Counted from the stretch's first letter, positions 1-10,057 are shown. The stretch is DNA of 33,794 bases from Schlesneria paludicola DSM 18645 (GCA_945869955.1 CAMBQP010000041.1:1-33794), one strand, 5' to 3'. A program made the numbers and translations. The notes: generated from the letters alone by a model not told the origin.

Positions 1-246
1 CCCTACGGGTTTAGCGTCTGGATGGCGGGGGGTGGGATTCGGGGTGGCAAAGTGATCGGTGCCACGGACGAACTCGGCTTCCATGTGGTCGAGGACAAGG
101 TTCACGTGAACGATCTCCACGCCACGATGTTGTCGCTGCTGGGACTGGATCATGAGCGATTAACGTACTTGTTTGAAGGTCGTAACCGTCGCCTGACGGA
201 TGTCGGCGGCATGAACGACTTAGCTGAGCGATTGTGCAAGAGCTGA
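1..246 (+). CDS. DUF1501 family protein, C-terminal fragment
   Basis: The reading frame is open from the first base and ends at a TGA at 244-246, so only the last 81 residues of a longer protein are present. The fragment carries the family's C-terminal block: an AGGG motif, then GATDELGF, then the [15 protein letters not shown] stretch. The full-length DUF1501 protein at 2199-688 has the same order ([26 protein letters not shown]). DUF1501 proteins belong to the alkaline phosphatase/sulfatase-like superfamily and are usually Tat-exported in planctomycetes; substrates are unknown. Its own PSCyt partner gene, if any, lies outside the window to the left. The two DUF1501 genes are convergent across a roughly 440-base gap. 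The family call is secure; activity is not known. Confidence 0.85.
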   Translation, partial: PYGFSVWMAGGGIRGGKVIGATDELGFHVVEDKVHVNDLHATMLSLLGLDHERLTYLFEGRNRRLTDVGGMNDLAERLCKS

Positions 247-687
247 AAGACAGAGGTGAGAGGGAAAGGAAAAAGCGAAACCAAAATCCCCTTGACTGTA
301 TTGGTATTCCTGGCGTCCCTGTGTCCTAGCGCCCTCGCGTTAAAACCGCGATACCAGCATTTCCGCCGAGGCGATATCGTGAAGACAGCAGGATGAAGAC
401 AGGGACAGTGTTTGAAGTATTTTCGGTTTCCATCCTGTTCGGCCCGATTTGAAGCGGTGGTGTCCCGTTTTTTTCGCTGCTCTCCGCTGGCGTTAACTGG
501 CGGACCCTCGGTTTGGTCTTCGTTTTGGCAGCGAATTCGTCAACGTAGCCATCATCGCCCCGCGTGATGAGTCTCGATCACGAGACTGTGATCATTTCGA
601 ACTCGCTTCGAATCAATTCGGATCATCATTCTAGCGATAATTCGGACAGATCCGTTTCCAATTCGCTTGAAAAACAGTTTTCACACA
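247..687. other. Non-coding gap between convergent DUF1501 genes
   Basis: No convincing gene was found between the two convergent DUF1501 genes; the plus-strand frame starting at 667 is the antisense shadow of the next gene. The only structure seen is a short perfect hairpin at 570-587, with a 7-bp stem (AGTCTCG/CGAGACT) around an ATCA loop and no T-tract. It could help separate the converging transcripts, but this is weak. There is no RNA gene that I recognise. Confidence 0.5.
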
Positions 688-2199
688 TCAGCCATGCGGA
701 TTCTGAATCAGTTCCTGGATGACGCGGGCTGGCTGCACTCCTGTCAGTTTTTCACGCAGGCCATGCTGATCGACGTAAAGCTCGTCATGATTGAGTCCGA
801 GCAGATGCAGGATTGTGGCGTGCCAGTCGGGGACACCGACTCGATTCTCGACTGCGGCAAACCCGAGTTCATCCGTCGCACCATAGGTGATACCCGGTTT
901 TACGCCGCCACCCGCCAGCCAGCAGCAGCCGGCGTTCTTGTTGTGGTCGCGGCCGGATTTGCGTTCGTCCCGGTCTGCGGACAATTGTGCGATCGGCAGA
1001 CGCCCGAATTCGCCTCCCCAAATCACCAGCGTTTCATCGAGCAGTCCTCGCTGCTTCAAGTCTTGCAGCAGTCCCGCAATCGGCAAATCGGTCCGATCAC
1101 AGGCCACCTTCATGTCGGTCGCCAGTCCGGTATGATTGTCCCAGATCTGGGCATTGATGAAGAGCTGCACAAAGCGGACACCTCGTTCCACCAGTCGGCG
1201 GGCAATCAAACATCGTCTGCCGTACGAATCGGTGACACCCTGTCCAATCCCGTACAACTGTTGGGTGGCTTGTGTTTCTTGTGATACGTCGAGTGCTTCA
1301 TGTGCCGATAATTGCATCCGCGCGGCCAGTTCGTAGGTGGCGATGCGGGCCTGGAGATTGGGTTGAGCCCGATGGCGATGCTGATGCAGCGTATCGAGGC
1401 GATTGAGCAAGCGGCGCTGCATCGCAGCGAGTTCGGGGCGATCACTGGTTTCCGGCTGCAAATTCAGCACAGGAACCCCGGTCGATCGAAAGCGCGTCCC
1501 CTGATAGATCGGTGGTAAAAATCCGGAATGCCAGTTCTCGACCCCATTAATCGGTAGCCCGAGCGGGTCATCCAGCACAACATAGGCAGGAAGATTTTGT
1601 GATTCGCTCCCCAATCCATAGGTGATCCATGAGCCGAGTGTCGGATAGCCGGAAACCATCCGATTTGTTTGAATCAGGTACAGCGCCGGTTCGTGCGTGA
1701 TATTGGTGGTGTAGAGCGAACGAATCAGGGAAATGTCATCGACGTACCTGGCGAGATGGGGGAGTGCGTCCGAGACCCACATCCCCGATTGACCGTGCTG
1801 GGCAAACTTGAACGGGCTCCGCATCAGTGCGCCGGCGTCCTTGATCGACTCGACTTCACCGGCAATCTTATCGAAATAGGACTCGCCATGATGTTTGTCG
1901 AGTTCGGGTTTGGGATCAAACAGATCCATCTGACTGGGGCCACCATTCATAAACAAATGAATCACCGACTTGGCCTGTGCGGGGCGGAGCGGCCGGCGCG
2001 GAATCAGGCTGGGGACATCCCGCGTTGGGTCCGCTGGTAACTCGTTCCCTCGTACTTCGTTCCCCCGCAGTTCATTACCCAGTAACTGCAAGAGTGCTGC
2101 TCCACAGATTCCGGTACTCATCTGCGAAAAGAAATCGCGCCGCGACCCCTGGCCCATTGGTTGGTCAGCGGTTTCCATCTTGGGAAGTGGATGTGTCAT
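688..2199 (-). CDS. Tat-exported DUF1501 family protein
   Basis: 503 residues from the ATG at 2199, chosen because AAGGAA lies about five bases upstream; an in-frame GTG at 2220 is the alternative. The N-terminus has a twin-arginine motif (SRRDFF, arginines 20-21) followed by a hydrophobic stretch, so export in a folded state by Tat is expected. The body has the DUF1501 signatures: HLFMNGGPSQMDLFDPKP, WGGEFGRLP, GRDHNKN and the terminal [22 protein letters not shown] block. DUF1501 proteins are alkaline phosphatase/sulfatase-like and have no established substrate. The gene lies about 114 bases downstream of a PSCyt1/DUF1549/DUF1553 gene on the same strand, the usual planctomycete pairing, so the two products probably work together in the periplasm. 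Between the signal peptide and the domain is a small repeat (NELRGNEVRGNELP) matching a short DNA duplication near 2040-2080. Confidence 0.9.
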   Translation of the reverse strand: MTHPLPKMETADQPMGQGSRRDFFSQMSTGICGAALLQLLGNELRGNEVRGNELPADPTRDVPSLIPRRPLRPAQAKSVIHLFMNGGPSQMDLFDPKPELDKHHGESYFDKIAGEVESIKDAGALMRSPFKFAQHGQSGMWVSDALPHLARYVDDISLIRSLYTTNITHEPALYLIQTNRMVSGYPTLGSWITYGLGSESQNLPAYVVLDDPLGLPINGVENWHSGFLPPIYQGTRFRSTGVPVLNLQPETSDRPELAAMQRRLLNRLDTLHQHRHRAQPNLQARIATYELAARMQLSAHEALDVSQETQATQQLYGIGQGVTDSYGRRCLIARRLVERGVRFVQLFINAQIWDNHTGLATDMKVACDRTDLPIAGLLQDLKQRGLLDETLVIWGGEFGRLPIAQLSADRDERKSGRDHNKNAGCCWLAGGGVKPGITYGATDELGFAAVENRVGVPDWHATILHLLGLNHDELYVDQHGLREKLTGVQPARVIQELIQNPHG

Positions 2200-2220
2200 C
2201 GAATTCCTTACTTTCTTCAC

Positions 2221-2313
2221 CGATTCTTTACCACCAGCCAGCGAAAATTCTTAACCACGAGCCAGCGAAAACCATCAGCCAGCATAAAAACGGATACCAA
2301 ATGGGAATCTCTT
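2221..2313. repeat. Imperfect short direct repeats between paired genes
   Basis: The spacer between the two minus-strand genes contains AGCCAGCGAAAA at 2236-2247 and again at 2260-2271, a 24-base period, and a decayed third copy (AGCCAGCATAAAA) from 2277. The larger imperfect unit includes TTACCACC or TTAACCACG before each core. No hairpin or promoter was recognised. It looks like slippage-type duplication in a short intercistronic spacer. Confidence 0.55.
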
Positions 2314-5127
2314 TCAGTCAAGATACAGAAAATTTGCCGAATTCAGCAGCGTATGACAGAAGATTCCCATCGCTCGTTGTCTCGCCTGCTGCTTGACAGA
2401 TTCATCCGCCGCCCCAGGTTGTTCGATGAGACCTGCCGTTAACTGTTGGATCGACTCGATGCAGGCCGCAGACTCATCCGGTGCGGGGGCTCGACCAAAG
2501 GCGATCCACCACGCGGCTTCGACCTGCTCACGTTCACCCGCGATGTTCAGCACGCGTTCGGCAAAACGCCCGGCCAATTGTCGAATCGCAGTATCGTTCC
2601 AGAGGTGAAGCGCCTGTGTCGCCACCAGCGAATCCGAGCGCTGCAGGCAATTGGGATTCATGGCAGGCAGATCAAAGATTTCCAGCAATGAAGGGGGGTG
2701 TTTACGCAACTGCTGCAGGTAGATACTTCGCCGTCGGCCGGTGAGGACCAGTCCGTCTGCGCGAACTTGGACTGGCTCGGAAGTCCCTCCCATCCGGTTG
2801 TCCAAATCACCTGCCACTGCGAGGATCGCGTCTCGCAGTTCTTCGGCATCGAGTCGGCGGAGGGGCATGCGAGAGAGCCATTGATTACGCGGATCCCGTT
2901 TTTCCGCCACTTCGCTGATCCGAGATTCCTGCTGATACGTGGTCGAAAGGACGAGTTGTCGATGCATCACCTTCTGACTCCAACCTCGCGTGACAAATTC
3001 CCGTGCGAGATAGTCCAAGAGTTCCGGGTGCGTGGGACGCTCACCTGCTTTGCCAAAGTTTCCCAGGCTGCGAACAATCCCTTGTCCGAAATGATGCTTC
3101 CAGACCCGATTGATCATGACGCGGGCGGTGAGCGGTTGTTCGGCATCCGTCAGCCAGCGTGCAAACGCCAGACGCCTTCCTGTCGATTTGGCGCCGGGCC
3201 ATGGAGGAGTAATTTCAAAGGGTCGTGCGGGATCTTTCAAGATCGCGGGAACGCCGGGGGTGACGTAGGAACCGGGGGTCGCATGGTTTCCACGACGATA
3301 GACGTAGGTCGGAGAAGGCTCACCCCGATCCCACAAGGCCATGATCCGTGGTTCTGGCTGACGCTTCGCCGACAAGTCTGCGATTTGTTTTTCGGTCTCA
3401 GGAGTTTTCGGCAGCTTCCCCAGCGTATCGAGTTGCCGCTGAATCGCCCCCTGTGACTCTTCCCATCGCCGCCGTTCTTCCGTTGTTACTTTGGACAGAA
3501 ACCGTTCGCCGATGCCGGAACTGAGTGCCCCACCGTAGCCGATAATTTGTGGTTTGAGCCAGTCATGTTCGTCATAGGCCCCTTTGAACAGGGCCACCAG
3601 TCGGTAGTAGTCACGCTGGGGAATCGGATCAAACTTGTGCGTATGACAGCGGGCGCACTTGAACGTCAGTCCCATCACTCCTGAACCGAGCACGTCGATC
3701 GAATCGGCGGTCACTTCCAGGCGGTCGGGAACAAATCCGGTCAAATTGGCCCAGGTCGGGTCCGGTGCCAAGCGGAGAAATGCCGTCGCCACCAGATTGT
3801 CTTCGATCTCTTGCGTGATCGTCGGGGCCCGTTCGTAGTCGGCCAGTTCGTCCCCGGCAATCTGCTCGTGCAAAAATCGATCGTAGGGCTTGTCGGTGTT
3901 CATTGACCGGATCACATAGTCGCGATAACGCCAGGCCGAGGGCCGGGGGAGATGTTGTTCTCGTCGCCCCTCAGTCTCGGAATATCCTGCCACATCGAGC
4001 CAATGATTTCCCCAACGCTCTCCGTAACGGGGCGAGGCGAGCAAGCGGTCGACCACCCGATCCAGTGCATCCGGCCGATCATCGGCGAGAAACTCGCGCG
4101 ACTCGACCGGTTCGGGAGGGAGGCCTGTCAGATCGAAAGAGATTCGTCGGATCAGGGTCAAGCGATCGGCGATGGGGGCAAATCCGAGTCCCTGTTCCTG
4201 CAGTTTCTGCAACACAAAGAGATCGATCGGAGAATCACAAGGGGGTGGATTGGCTGGCTGCGGAATGGCCACCGGCCCCGGTTTCTGGAATGACCAGAAA
4301 TCGCGATCCTCTGGGGTGACCAGGGGATCACTCGTCGTACCCGCCAGTTCCGGCTCAACTTTCGCGAGCGGTGCCCCCTGTTCGATCCAGCGGGTCAGTA
4401 GATTTGTTTCTTCGGGATCCATCGGTTTGACAGAAACTTCCGTCAAACGGGAATGAGGGGGCATTTCTTCGGCATGAATCCGCCGCAGCAGCAAACTGTG
4501 TTCTGGTTTTCCGGGCACGAAAGCCGGCCCGGATTTTCCGCCACGCAACATCGCCTCGCGATTGCGTAAATCGAGTCCCCCTTCCTGCTGATGCCGTCCG
4601 TGACAGGCGGTGCATCGCAATAGCAAGATTGGAATCACGTCATGTTCAGTCAGTCCGCGCGATTGCTGGCCGGTGACGGTGCCAAAATCGGCTCCGGCGT
4701 CGATCCAGCGTCGGACGAGATCAATCTCGGCCTCGGATAAACTCGCTTCCCCCTTGGGGGGCATCTCGCGGTGCTGGATCACTTCAAACAGGCGACTTTC
4801 GCCCGATTTTCCCGGTATTAGCACGATACCGGATTCACTCCCCTTCAAGAGAAGTGCGGACGTGTGCAGGGCGAATTCGGCTTTTTGGGTCTCGGCGCCG
4901 TGGCATTTCTCGCATTTGGCTTTCAGAATCGGCTGAATTTCGGCAGGATAAGCAGGGGGGATCGGTTTGACACTGGCCGGTCCGATATTGGCCGGTCCGA
5001 CACTGGTCGACTCGTCAGTAAATGCGGTAAACACAATCACGCCCAGCATGGATGCCAAAGCACAACCACTGCCCATCACGGATCGCCAAGGATATCGCAA
5101 GAATCTCATGAGTTCGCCATCATTCAT
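2314..5127 (-). CDS. PSCyt1 (x2)/DUF1549/DUF1553 cytochrome protein
   Basis: 937 residues. An N-terminal hydrophobic segment (about residues 18-36) is a signal peptide or anchor. Two planctomycete cytochrome c (PSCyt1) modules follow, with heme-binding motifs CEKCH (72-76) and CTACH (172-176). Next come the DUF1549 (PSCyt2) region, with a further CARCH followed by [13 protein letters not shown], and the C-terminal DUF1553 (PSD1) domain with [18 protein letters not shown] and ending NSANFLYLD. At least two covalent c-type hemes are expected in the periplasm. The family is very abundant in planctomycetes, and a redox or polysaccharide-breakdown role is suspected but unproven. The gene is first of a pair with the DUF1501 gene. 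The start is uncertain: neither the ATG at 5127 nor the one at 5109 has a clear ribosome site. A pentapeptide repeat ([10 protein letters not shown]) follows the anchor. Confidence 0.92.
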   Translation of the reverse strand: MNDGELMRFLRYPWRSVMGSGCALASMLGVIVFTAFTDESTSVGPANIGPASVKPIPPAYPAEIQPILKAKCEKCHGAETQKAEFALHTSALLLKGSESGIVLIPGKSGESRLFEVIQHREMPPKGEASLSEAEIDLVRRWIDAGADFGTVTGQQSRGLTEHDVIPILLLRCTACHGRHQQEGGLDLRNREAMLRGGKSGPAFVPGKPEHSLLLRRIHAEEMPPHSRLTEVSVKPMDPEETNLLTRWIEQGAPLAKVEPELAGTTSDPLVTPEDRDFWSFQKPGPVAIPQPANPPPCDSPIDLFVLQKLQEQGLGFAPIADRLTLIRRISFDLTGLPPEPVESREFLADDRPDALDRVVDRLLASPRYGERWGNHWLDVAGYSETEGRREQHLPRPSAWRYRDYVIRSMNTDKPYDRFLHEQIAGDELADYERAPTITQEIEDNLVATAFLRLAPDPTWANLTGFVPDRLEVTADSIDVLGSGVMGLTFKCARCHTHKFDPIPQRDYYRLVALFKGAYDEHDWLKPQIIGYGGALSSGIGERFLSKVTTEERRRWEESQGAIQRQLDTLGKLPKTPETEKQIADLSAKRQPEPRIMALWDRGEPSPTYVYRRGNHATPGSYVTPGVPAILKDPARPFEITPPWPGAKSTGRRLAFARWLTDAEQPLTARVMINRVWKHHFGQGIVRSLGNFGKAGERPTHPELLDYLAREFVTRGWSQKVMHRQLVLSTTYQQESRISEVAEKRDPRNQWLSRMPLRRLDAEELRDAILAVAGDLDNRMGGTSEPVQVRADGLVLTGRRRSIYLQQLRKHPPSLLEIFDLPAMNPNCLQRSDSLVATQALHLWNDTAIRQLAGRFAERVLNIAGEREQVEAAWWIAFGRAPAPDESAACIESIQQLTAGLIEQPGAADESVKQQARQRAMGIFCHTLLNSANFLYLD
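4971..5010. repeat. 15-bp tandem repeat inside PSCyt1 gene
   Basis: TGGCCGGTCCGA occurs at 4974-4985 and 4989-5000, with a truncated third copy (TGGTCGA) at 5004-5010, a period of 15 bases. It is in frame and encodes a pentapeptide repeat in the linker just after the N-terminal membrane segment, where length change should be tolerated. Confidence 0.75.
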
Positions 5128-5273
5128 TCGAGGATCGGAACGCCGCAGTGAATTCTAATCAAAAATGTCGCCTGGGGCGATTTCAGGAATAAAATAACTT
5201 GGATGCGACTTGCTTACGAAAGGACCAGACCGAACGCGAGCTCTGACCTCCGTCAGAAACCGGGTCTGAGACT

Positions 5274-5297
5274 GAGACCGAACTCGAGACCGAACTC
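5274..5297. repeat. 12-bp tandem duplication
   Basis: GAGACCGAACTC is present twice head to tail (5274-5285 and 5286-5297) in the 240-base space between the divergent PSCyt and helicase genes. A small hairpin (TCTGAC/GTCAGA, 5242-5257) lies just upstream. No clear promoter was identified in this divergent gap. Confidence 0.7.
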
Positions 5298-5367
5298 AAT
5301 TTCGACTTTGCGTGTCTGCCTGCTTCCGCAGCGAGCTTGGGATCCCTAGACTACGCCCCACAAGATT

Positions 5368-8300
5368 ATGACTGACGACAATATTTCCATCGAAGAGATG
5401 CTGACCAAGACCATGCTGGTCGACCGTCATCGCCTGCGCCAACAGTGGCGCGGACTCCGCCACGTCAAACCGGATCGGGGGGGGAATTCCAAGTCCCCTG
5501 AAGCCAGTTCGGCTCAATCGAGTCCCTCGCAATCCAACGCGTCTCAATCGAGTCCCCCTCCGGCAACGGATCAACGGCTCGAACGATTCCATGCGGACCT
5601 GGCTCGATCGTGTCAGCGTTTTGAGCAACGTCAGCGGGGGGTGCCGAAGATCACGTTTGATGATTCGCTCCCGGTGGTGCTGCGCAAAGACGAAATTGCT
5701 GCCGCGATTCGGGACCATCAAGTCATCGTGGTCTGTGGCGAGACCGGTTCGGGGAAGTCGACGCAACTTCCCAAAATCTGCCTCGAATTGGGACGGGGTG
5801 TCGCCGGAACCATCGGACATACACAACCCCGCCGGATCGCCGCTCGTTCCGTCGCCACACGCATTGCCGAAGAACTTTCCGTTCAGGTCGGTCGTGAAGT
5901 CGGCTTTAAAGTCCGTTTTGCCGATGCCACGTCCCAGCAGACCCATATCAAGCTGATGACCGACGGAATTCTGCTGGCGGAAACGCAAAGTCGGCCGTTT
6001 CTCGACGATTACGATACGATTATTGTCGATGAAGCGCACGAGCGATCCTTGAACATCGACTTTCTGCTCGGGAACCTGCATCGTTTGGTTTCGAAGCGAC
6101 GTGATTTGAAGGTGATTATCACCTCGGCCACGATTGATGCCGAACGATTTGCGGCCCACTTTCGTCCGGTGGTGGGAACGGTCCCCGTGCTGGAAGTCTC
6201 GGGACGCATGTATCCCGTTGAGATGCTGTATCGGCCCCCTTCGATTGACGAGAATGGGGACGAACCGGATTGGCTGAAGGGGGTGGCTGACGCCGTGCAT
6301 GAAGTTTGCTCGCGCGGGCCGGGGGACGTGCTCTTGTTCATGCCGACCGAGCGAGAAATTCTCGAAGCGGCTAAGACTTTGCGCGGCCGGACCTTTGGTG
6401 GCAGCAAGCCCGACATCCTGCCGCTGTATGCGCGGTTATCCGCAGCAGAACAGCAACGGGTCTTCCACACCTCGTCCACCCGCCGGATCGTGATCTCGAC
6501 CAACGTCGCCGAATCGTCCCTGACGGTTCCTGGAATTCGTTACGTCGTCGATACGGGAACCGCGCGCATCAGTCGCTATTCGCCGAAATCCAAGCTTCAG
6601 CGGTTGCCGATTGAGCCGGTGTCGCAAGCCTCGGCCGATCAGCGTGCCGGTCGCTGCGGTCGTGTCGGTCCGGGTGTCTGCATCCGTTTGTATTCGGAAG
6701 AAGATTACCAATCGCGTGAACGCTATACGCCACCGGAAATCTTGCGATCGAATCTCGCCAACGTCATTCTGCAGACGAAAACACTCGGACTGGGGGACAT
6801 TGAAGATTTTCCGTTCCTCGAACCCCCCAAACCTGACGCCATCAAGGATGGCTATAAAACACTGTTTGAACTGGGGGCTGTGACGGAACAGCATGCGTTG
6901 ACCGACATGGGGCGCAAACTGGCTCGGCTTCCCGTCGATCCCCGCATCGCCCGCATTATCTGGGCGGCGCACGAGGAAAACTGTTTGGGCGAAGTCTTGA
7001 TTATTGCCTCGGCACTGGAAGTCCAGGACCCGCGTGAACGTCCGCTGGAAAAACAGCAGCAGGCCGACGAAAGCCATAAACGCTTTGCCGACGAAACCTC
7101 GGATTTCCTCAGCGACCTGAAGCTGTGGGATTTTTATCACAAGTTGAAAAGCGAACTCTCGAAGGGCCAGCTTCAAAAAGCCTGCCACCAAAATTTTCTT
7201 TCCTGGACCCGGTTACGAGAATGGGTCGATGTCCACGCCGAGTTGGTTGAAATCGTAAGGGAATTCCTCGGTAGCCCCGCACTCAAAACCGGCGATCGTC
7301 GTCCTGCAAATGCTGCCGCGAGCGCCCCCGCAAGCGCCTCGTCACGTGGTCCCTCCCGCAAGCCAGTTCCCTCACGACGTGGAGCAGTCCAGGGGGCCGC
7401 GAATTCGTCGGTTGATACGACGTTTGGCAGGCGGCATGACGTGACCGCCATCCACCGGGCGCTGCTCACGGGTTATTTGTCGAGTATCGCATTCAAGACC
7501 GAAAGTGGTGAATACCTCGCCCCCGGTGGGATGAAAGCCTATCTTTGGCCTGGATCTGGGTTAGCCGGTCTCAAACCCAAATGGATTGTGGCTGCAGAAC
7601 TGGTCGAAACAACGCGACGTTTTCTGCGTACGGTCGCCAAGATCGATCCCGACTGGATCGAACCACTTGCCGGCCATCTGATTGATCGATCGTACAGCGA
7701 ACCACACTGGGACACTGAATCACTGGCGGTGATGGCGTATGAAAAGGTGACGCTGTTCGGACTGGTGGTGGTTCCTCGTCGCCGGATTCGTTACAGCCGG
7801 ATCGACCCGGTCAAATCGCGGGAAATGTTTGTGCAACACGCACTGGTTTATGGCGAGTGGCAGGAAGACGAAGACACGACCAGCGACCCACAACAGGGGC
7901 GAGGCAACACGGGCAAGGGGGCCCAGGCGAGCGATTTTGCAAACACCCGATCGCAATCAACCAATACCAAGGGGCCGGGACAAAAAGGGGCTGCGGGGCC
8001 GGCGCGAGTCCATAACACCGCCGCCCTGCGCGCACCTGCGGTAACCCGGAATGCCCCCCCCGAATTCCTGACGCACAACCGAGAACTAGTCCGCAAGCTG
8101 GAAGATCTGCAAACACGTGTTCGTCGCGGCAGTCTGCTGAAAGCCGAGCAGGCGCAGTTTGAATTTTACCATTCACGACTTCCTGCGGAGGTCATGGACG
8201 GCCATCACTTGATGCAATGGTGGCGAGCGGCGGCACCAGACGAGCGAAAACGGCTGTTGATGACCGAAGCGGATCTGGTTGAAGAAGATGCGATCGTAGC

Positions 8301-9678
8301 GACCAAGGATTCTTATCCTGACGCGATCAAAATGAAAAATTTGTCACTCCCTTTGTCCTATCGACTTGACCCGAGTGCCCCGGATGACGGAGTCACAATT
8401 ACCGTTCCACAAGAGGGACTCAATCAATTAGACGGTGATCGTCTGGGATGGCTGGTCCCTGGTTTGATTGAAGACAAAATTGTGGCGTTGATTCGGACGC
8501 TCCCCAAAGAGATGCGTCGAGACCTGGTTCCGATCCCCGAAGTCGCTGCCGAGGTTGCAAAAGTGGTCAACTTCGGCACCGGTTCACTCGCCGCCGCCAT
8601 CGTCGAAGGGATTGAATTTGTCACCGGGATTGATGTCCCGGCGTCGGCGTTCGATGAGAGTAAATTGCCGGATCACTTGCGGATGGTGGTCCGGGTGACC
8701 GATGCCGAAGGACGTACGTTGACTTCAGGCAGAGACCTGACGCTGTTGCGAAAAGAATTTGGTGCGATTGCCTCGATCAGTTTTTCGTCGTCGGATGACC
8801 CGCGCTGGACTCGTGACGGTCTGAAAACCTGGGATTGTGGGACACTCCCCTCGGTGATTGATGTGATGCGGCGGGGGGTCGCCCTCAAGGGATACCCGAC
8901 GTTGATCGACGGCGGTGACACCGCTTCGCTACGATTACTGGATACACCCGAGCGGTCTCATTACGAGATGCGTTTCGGCCTCCGCCGACTGATCGTGCTG
9001 ACGGTGGCGCGTGAGATCAAGCAGCAAGTTGACAAGCTTCCGCTGTTGCAAAACTGGTCACTGATCGCCAAAACATTCCCGCAACCATTTCCGTTTCGGG
9101 ATCAATTGTGCGAGTTGCTCGCCGACCGTGCGTTTCTTCCAAGCGAAAAATTTCCGCGTAGCGACAGTGAATTTCGGGAATGTCTGCGCGAAGGCCGAAA
9201 TCGAATTTCCGCAGCGATTACGGAGATCACCGGCTTGTTAACGCCCTTGTTTCAGGCCTACAGCGAAGTCCGCAAGACGTGGGAAAAGACGGCCCATCCG
9301 CATTGGCAGGCAACGCGTCTGGATGTGCATGCACAATTGGCGCAGCTCGTTTCGCCCGGATTTCTCGTTCGCACCCCTTGGGTCTGGCTGATTCAGTTTC
9401 CCCGATACACCCGCGCGATTTCCCTGCGTCTGCAAAAGCTGACCAGTGGCGGAGCGTTACGCGACCAGCAGTTGTTACCCCAAGTCGTTCCCCGTTGGCA
9501 GCGGGGGATTGAGCGTTTACGGCTGCATACAGAGCGGCAGATTTATGACCCCGAGCTGGAAATCTATCGCTGGATGACGGAAGAGTTGCGTGTCGCGCTG
9601 TTCACGCAAGAGCTTGGCACGGCGGTCTCGGTCTCCGAGAAAAAGCTCGACAAACAATGGGAAAAAGTCCGCGCCTAA
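5368..9678 (+). CDS. hrpA: HrpA-type DEAH-box ATP-dependent RNA helicase
   Basis: 1436 residues, longer than the roughly 1300 of E. coli HrpA. Motifs in order: Walker A GETGSGKS (124-131), DEAH (221-224), SAT (253-255), the C-terminal RecA-like motifs AESSLTVPGIRYVVDTG and QASADQRAGRCGRVGPG, then the HA2/winged-helix region (near PPEILRSNLANVILQTKTLG), an OB-fold region and the long C-terminal domain typical of HrpA (DUF3418 type). These helicases unwind RNA or RNA-protein complexes in the cytoplasm; HrpA has been linked to mRNA processing and to rescue of stalled ribosomes. The extra length comes from an N-terminal Ser/Gln/Pro-rich stretch (40-66) and two low-complexity linkers (about 631-691 and 829-898). 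The ATG at 5368 is the first in frame, without a strong ribosome site. A 334-residue antisense frame at 6300-5296 is a shadow. Confidence 0.93.
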   Translation: MTDDNISIEEMLTKTMLVDRHRLRQQWRGLRHVKPDRGGNSKSPEASSAQSSPSQSNASQSSPPPATDQRLERFHADLARSCQRFEQRQRGVPKITFDDSLPVVLRKDEIAAAIRDHQVIVVCGETGSGKSTQLPKICLELGRGVAGTIGHTQPRRIAARSVATRIAEELSVQVGREVGFKVRFADATSQQTHIKLMTDGILLAETQSRPFLDDYDTIIVDEAHERSLNIDFLLGNLHRLVSKRRDLKVIITSATIDAERFAAHFRPVVGTVPVLEVSGRMYPVEMLYRPPSIDENGDEPDWLKGVADAVHEVCSRGPGDVLLFMPTEREILEAAKTLRGRTFGGSKPDILPLYARLSAAEQQRVFHTSSTRRIVISTNVAESSLTVPGIRYVVDTGTARISRYSPKSKLQRLPIEPVSQASADQRAGRCGRVGPGVCIRLYSEEDYQSRERYTPPEILRSNLANVILQTKTLGLGDIEDFPFLEPPKPDAIKDGYKTLFELGAVTEQHALTDMGRKLARLPVDPRIARIIWAAHEENCLGEVLIIASALEVQDPRERPLEKQQQADESHKRFADETSDFLSDLKLWDFYHKLKSELSKGQLQKACHQNFLSWTRLREWVDVHAELVEIVREFLGSPALKTGDRRPANAAASAPASASSRGPSRKPVPSRRGAVQGAANSSVDTTFGRRHDVTAIHRALLTGYLSSIAFKTESGEYLAPGGMKAYLWPGSGLAGLKPKWIVAAELVETTRRFLRTVAKIDPDWIEPLAGHLIDRSYSEPHWDTESLAVMAYEKVTLFGLVVVPRRRIRYSRIDPVKSREMFVQHALVYGEWQEDEDTTSDPQQGRGNTGKGAQASDFANTRSQSTNTKGPGQKGAAGPARVHNTAALRAPAVTRNAPPEFLTHNRELVRKLEDLQTRVRRGSLLKAEQAQFEFYHSRLPAEVMDGHHLMQWWRAAAPDERKRLLMTEADLVEEDAIVATKDSYPDAIKMKNLSLPLSYRLDPSAPDDGVTITVPQEGLNQLDGDRLGWLVPGLIEDKIVALIRTLPKEMRRDLVPIPEVAAEVAKVVNFGTGSLAAAIVEGIEFVTGIDVPASAFDESKLPDHLRMVVRVTDAEGRTLTSGRDLTLLRKEFGAIASISFSSSDDPRWTRDGLKTWDCGTLPSVIDVMRRGVALKGYPTLIDGGDTASLRLLDTPERSHYEMRFGLRRLIVLTVAREIKQQVDKLPLLQNWSLIAKTFPQPFPFRDQLCELLADRAFLPSEKFPRSDSEFRECLREGRNRISAAITEITGLLTPLFQAYSEVRKTWEKTAHPHWQATRLDVHAQLAQLVSPGFLVRTPWVWLIQFPRYTRAISLRLQKLTSGGALRDQQLLPQVVPRWQRGIERLRLHTERQIYDPELEIYRWMTEELRVALFTQELGTAVSVSEKKLDKQWEKVRA

Positions 9679-9832
9679 CCGCCGTGTTTTTTCTGGTTCA
9701 ACCACAAACCCAGTGCGTAAGGGACAAAATCGTTACTCTGCATTAAACGTGACGACCTTGGTCCCTGGTCCGTCACCCCTTGACGGCCATGACAATTGAA
9801 CAGCTCGGTCGCGACCAGCTGCATGGCCCTCT

Positions 9833-9889
9833 GTTCACAGGAGCGATCAGGGTTCACAGGAGCGATCAGGGTTCACAGGAGCGATCAGG
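9833..9889. repeat. 19-bp tandem repeat, three copies
   Basis: The unit GTTCACAGGAGCGATCAGG is repeated exactly three times (9833-9851, 9852-9870, 9871-9889). The copies are identical, which suggests recent expansion by slippage or unequal exchange. No function is apparent. Confidence 0.92.
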
Positions 9890-10008
9890 CAAATCCATGG
9901 AAAAAGGGAATCGATTCGTGAATCACACTTTTTGTAAAAAATGCGAAGATGGTGAACCACGAATCAAACGAATCACGCGAATAGGAGGGGAAGAAATCCC
10001 ACGATTCT

Positions 10009-10057
10009 GACAACTGACAACTGACAACTGACAACTGACAACTGAAAACTGAAAACT
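10009..10057. repeat. Heptamer tandem repeat, seven copies
   Basis: Five perfect copies of GACAACT (10009-10043) are followed by two copies of the variant GAAAACT (10044-10057). The array ends just before the 3' end of the minus-strand lipoprotein gene. Heptamer arrays of this kind resemble the short tandemly repeated repetitive sequences known from cyanobacteria, though the unit differs. Seven is not a multiple of three, so such an array would not be tolerated within a gene. Confidence 0.93.

Noticed and set aside
667..1284. 205-residue plus-strand frame
   Set aside because: Antisense shadow of the DUF1501 gene at 2199-688.
5296..6300. 334-residue minus-strand reading frame
   Set aside because: It lies antisense to the N-terminal part of the HrpA helicase, whose motifs are unmistakable; no ribosome site, and its composition is that of a mirror frame.
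9675..9857. Minus-strand frame with ELFNCHG, reminiscent of a cytochrome motif
   Set aside because: No CxxCH, no ribosome site, and the frame runs through the 19-bp repeats. It might be a decayed remnant but nothing firm supports it.
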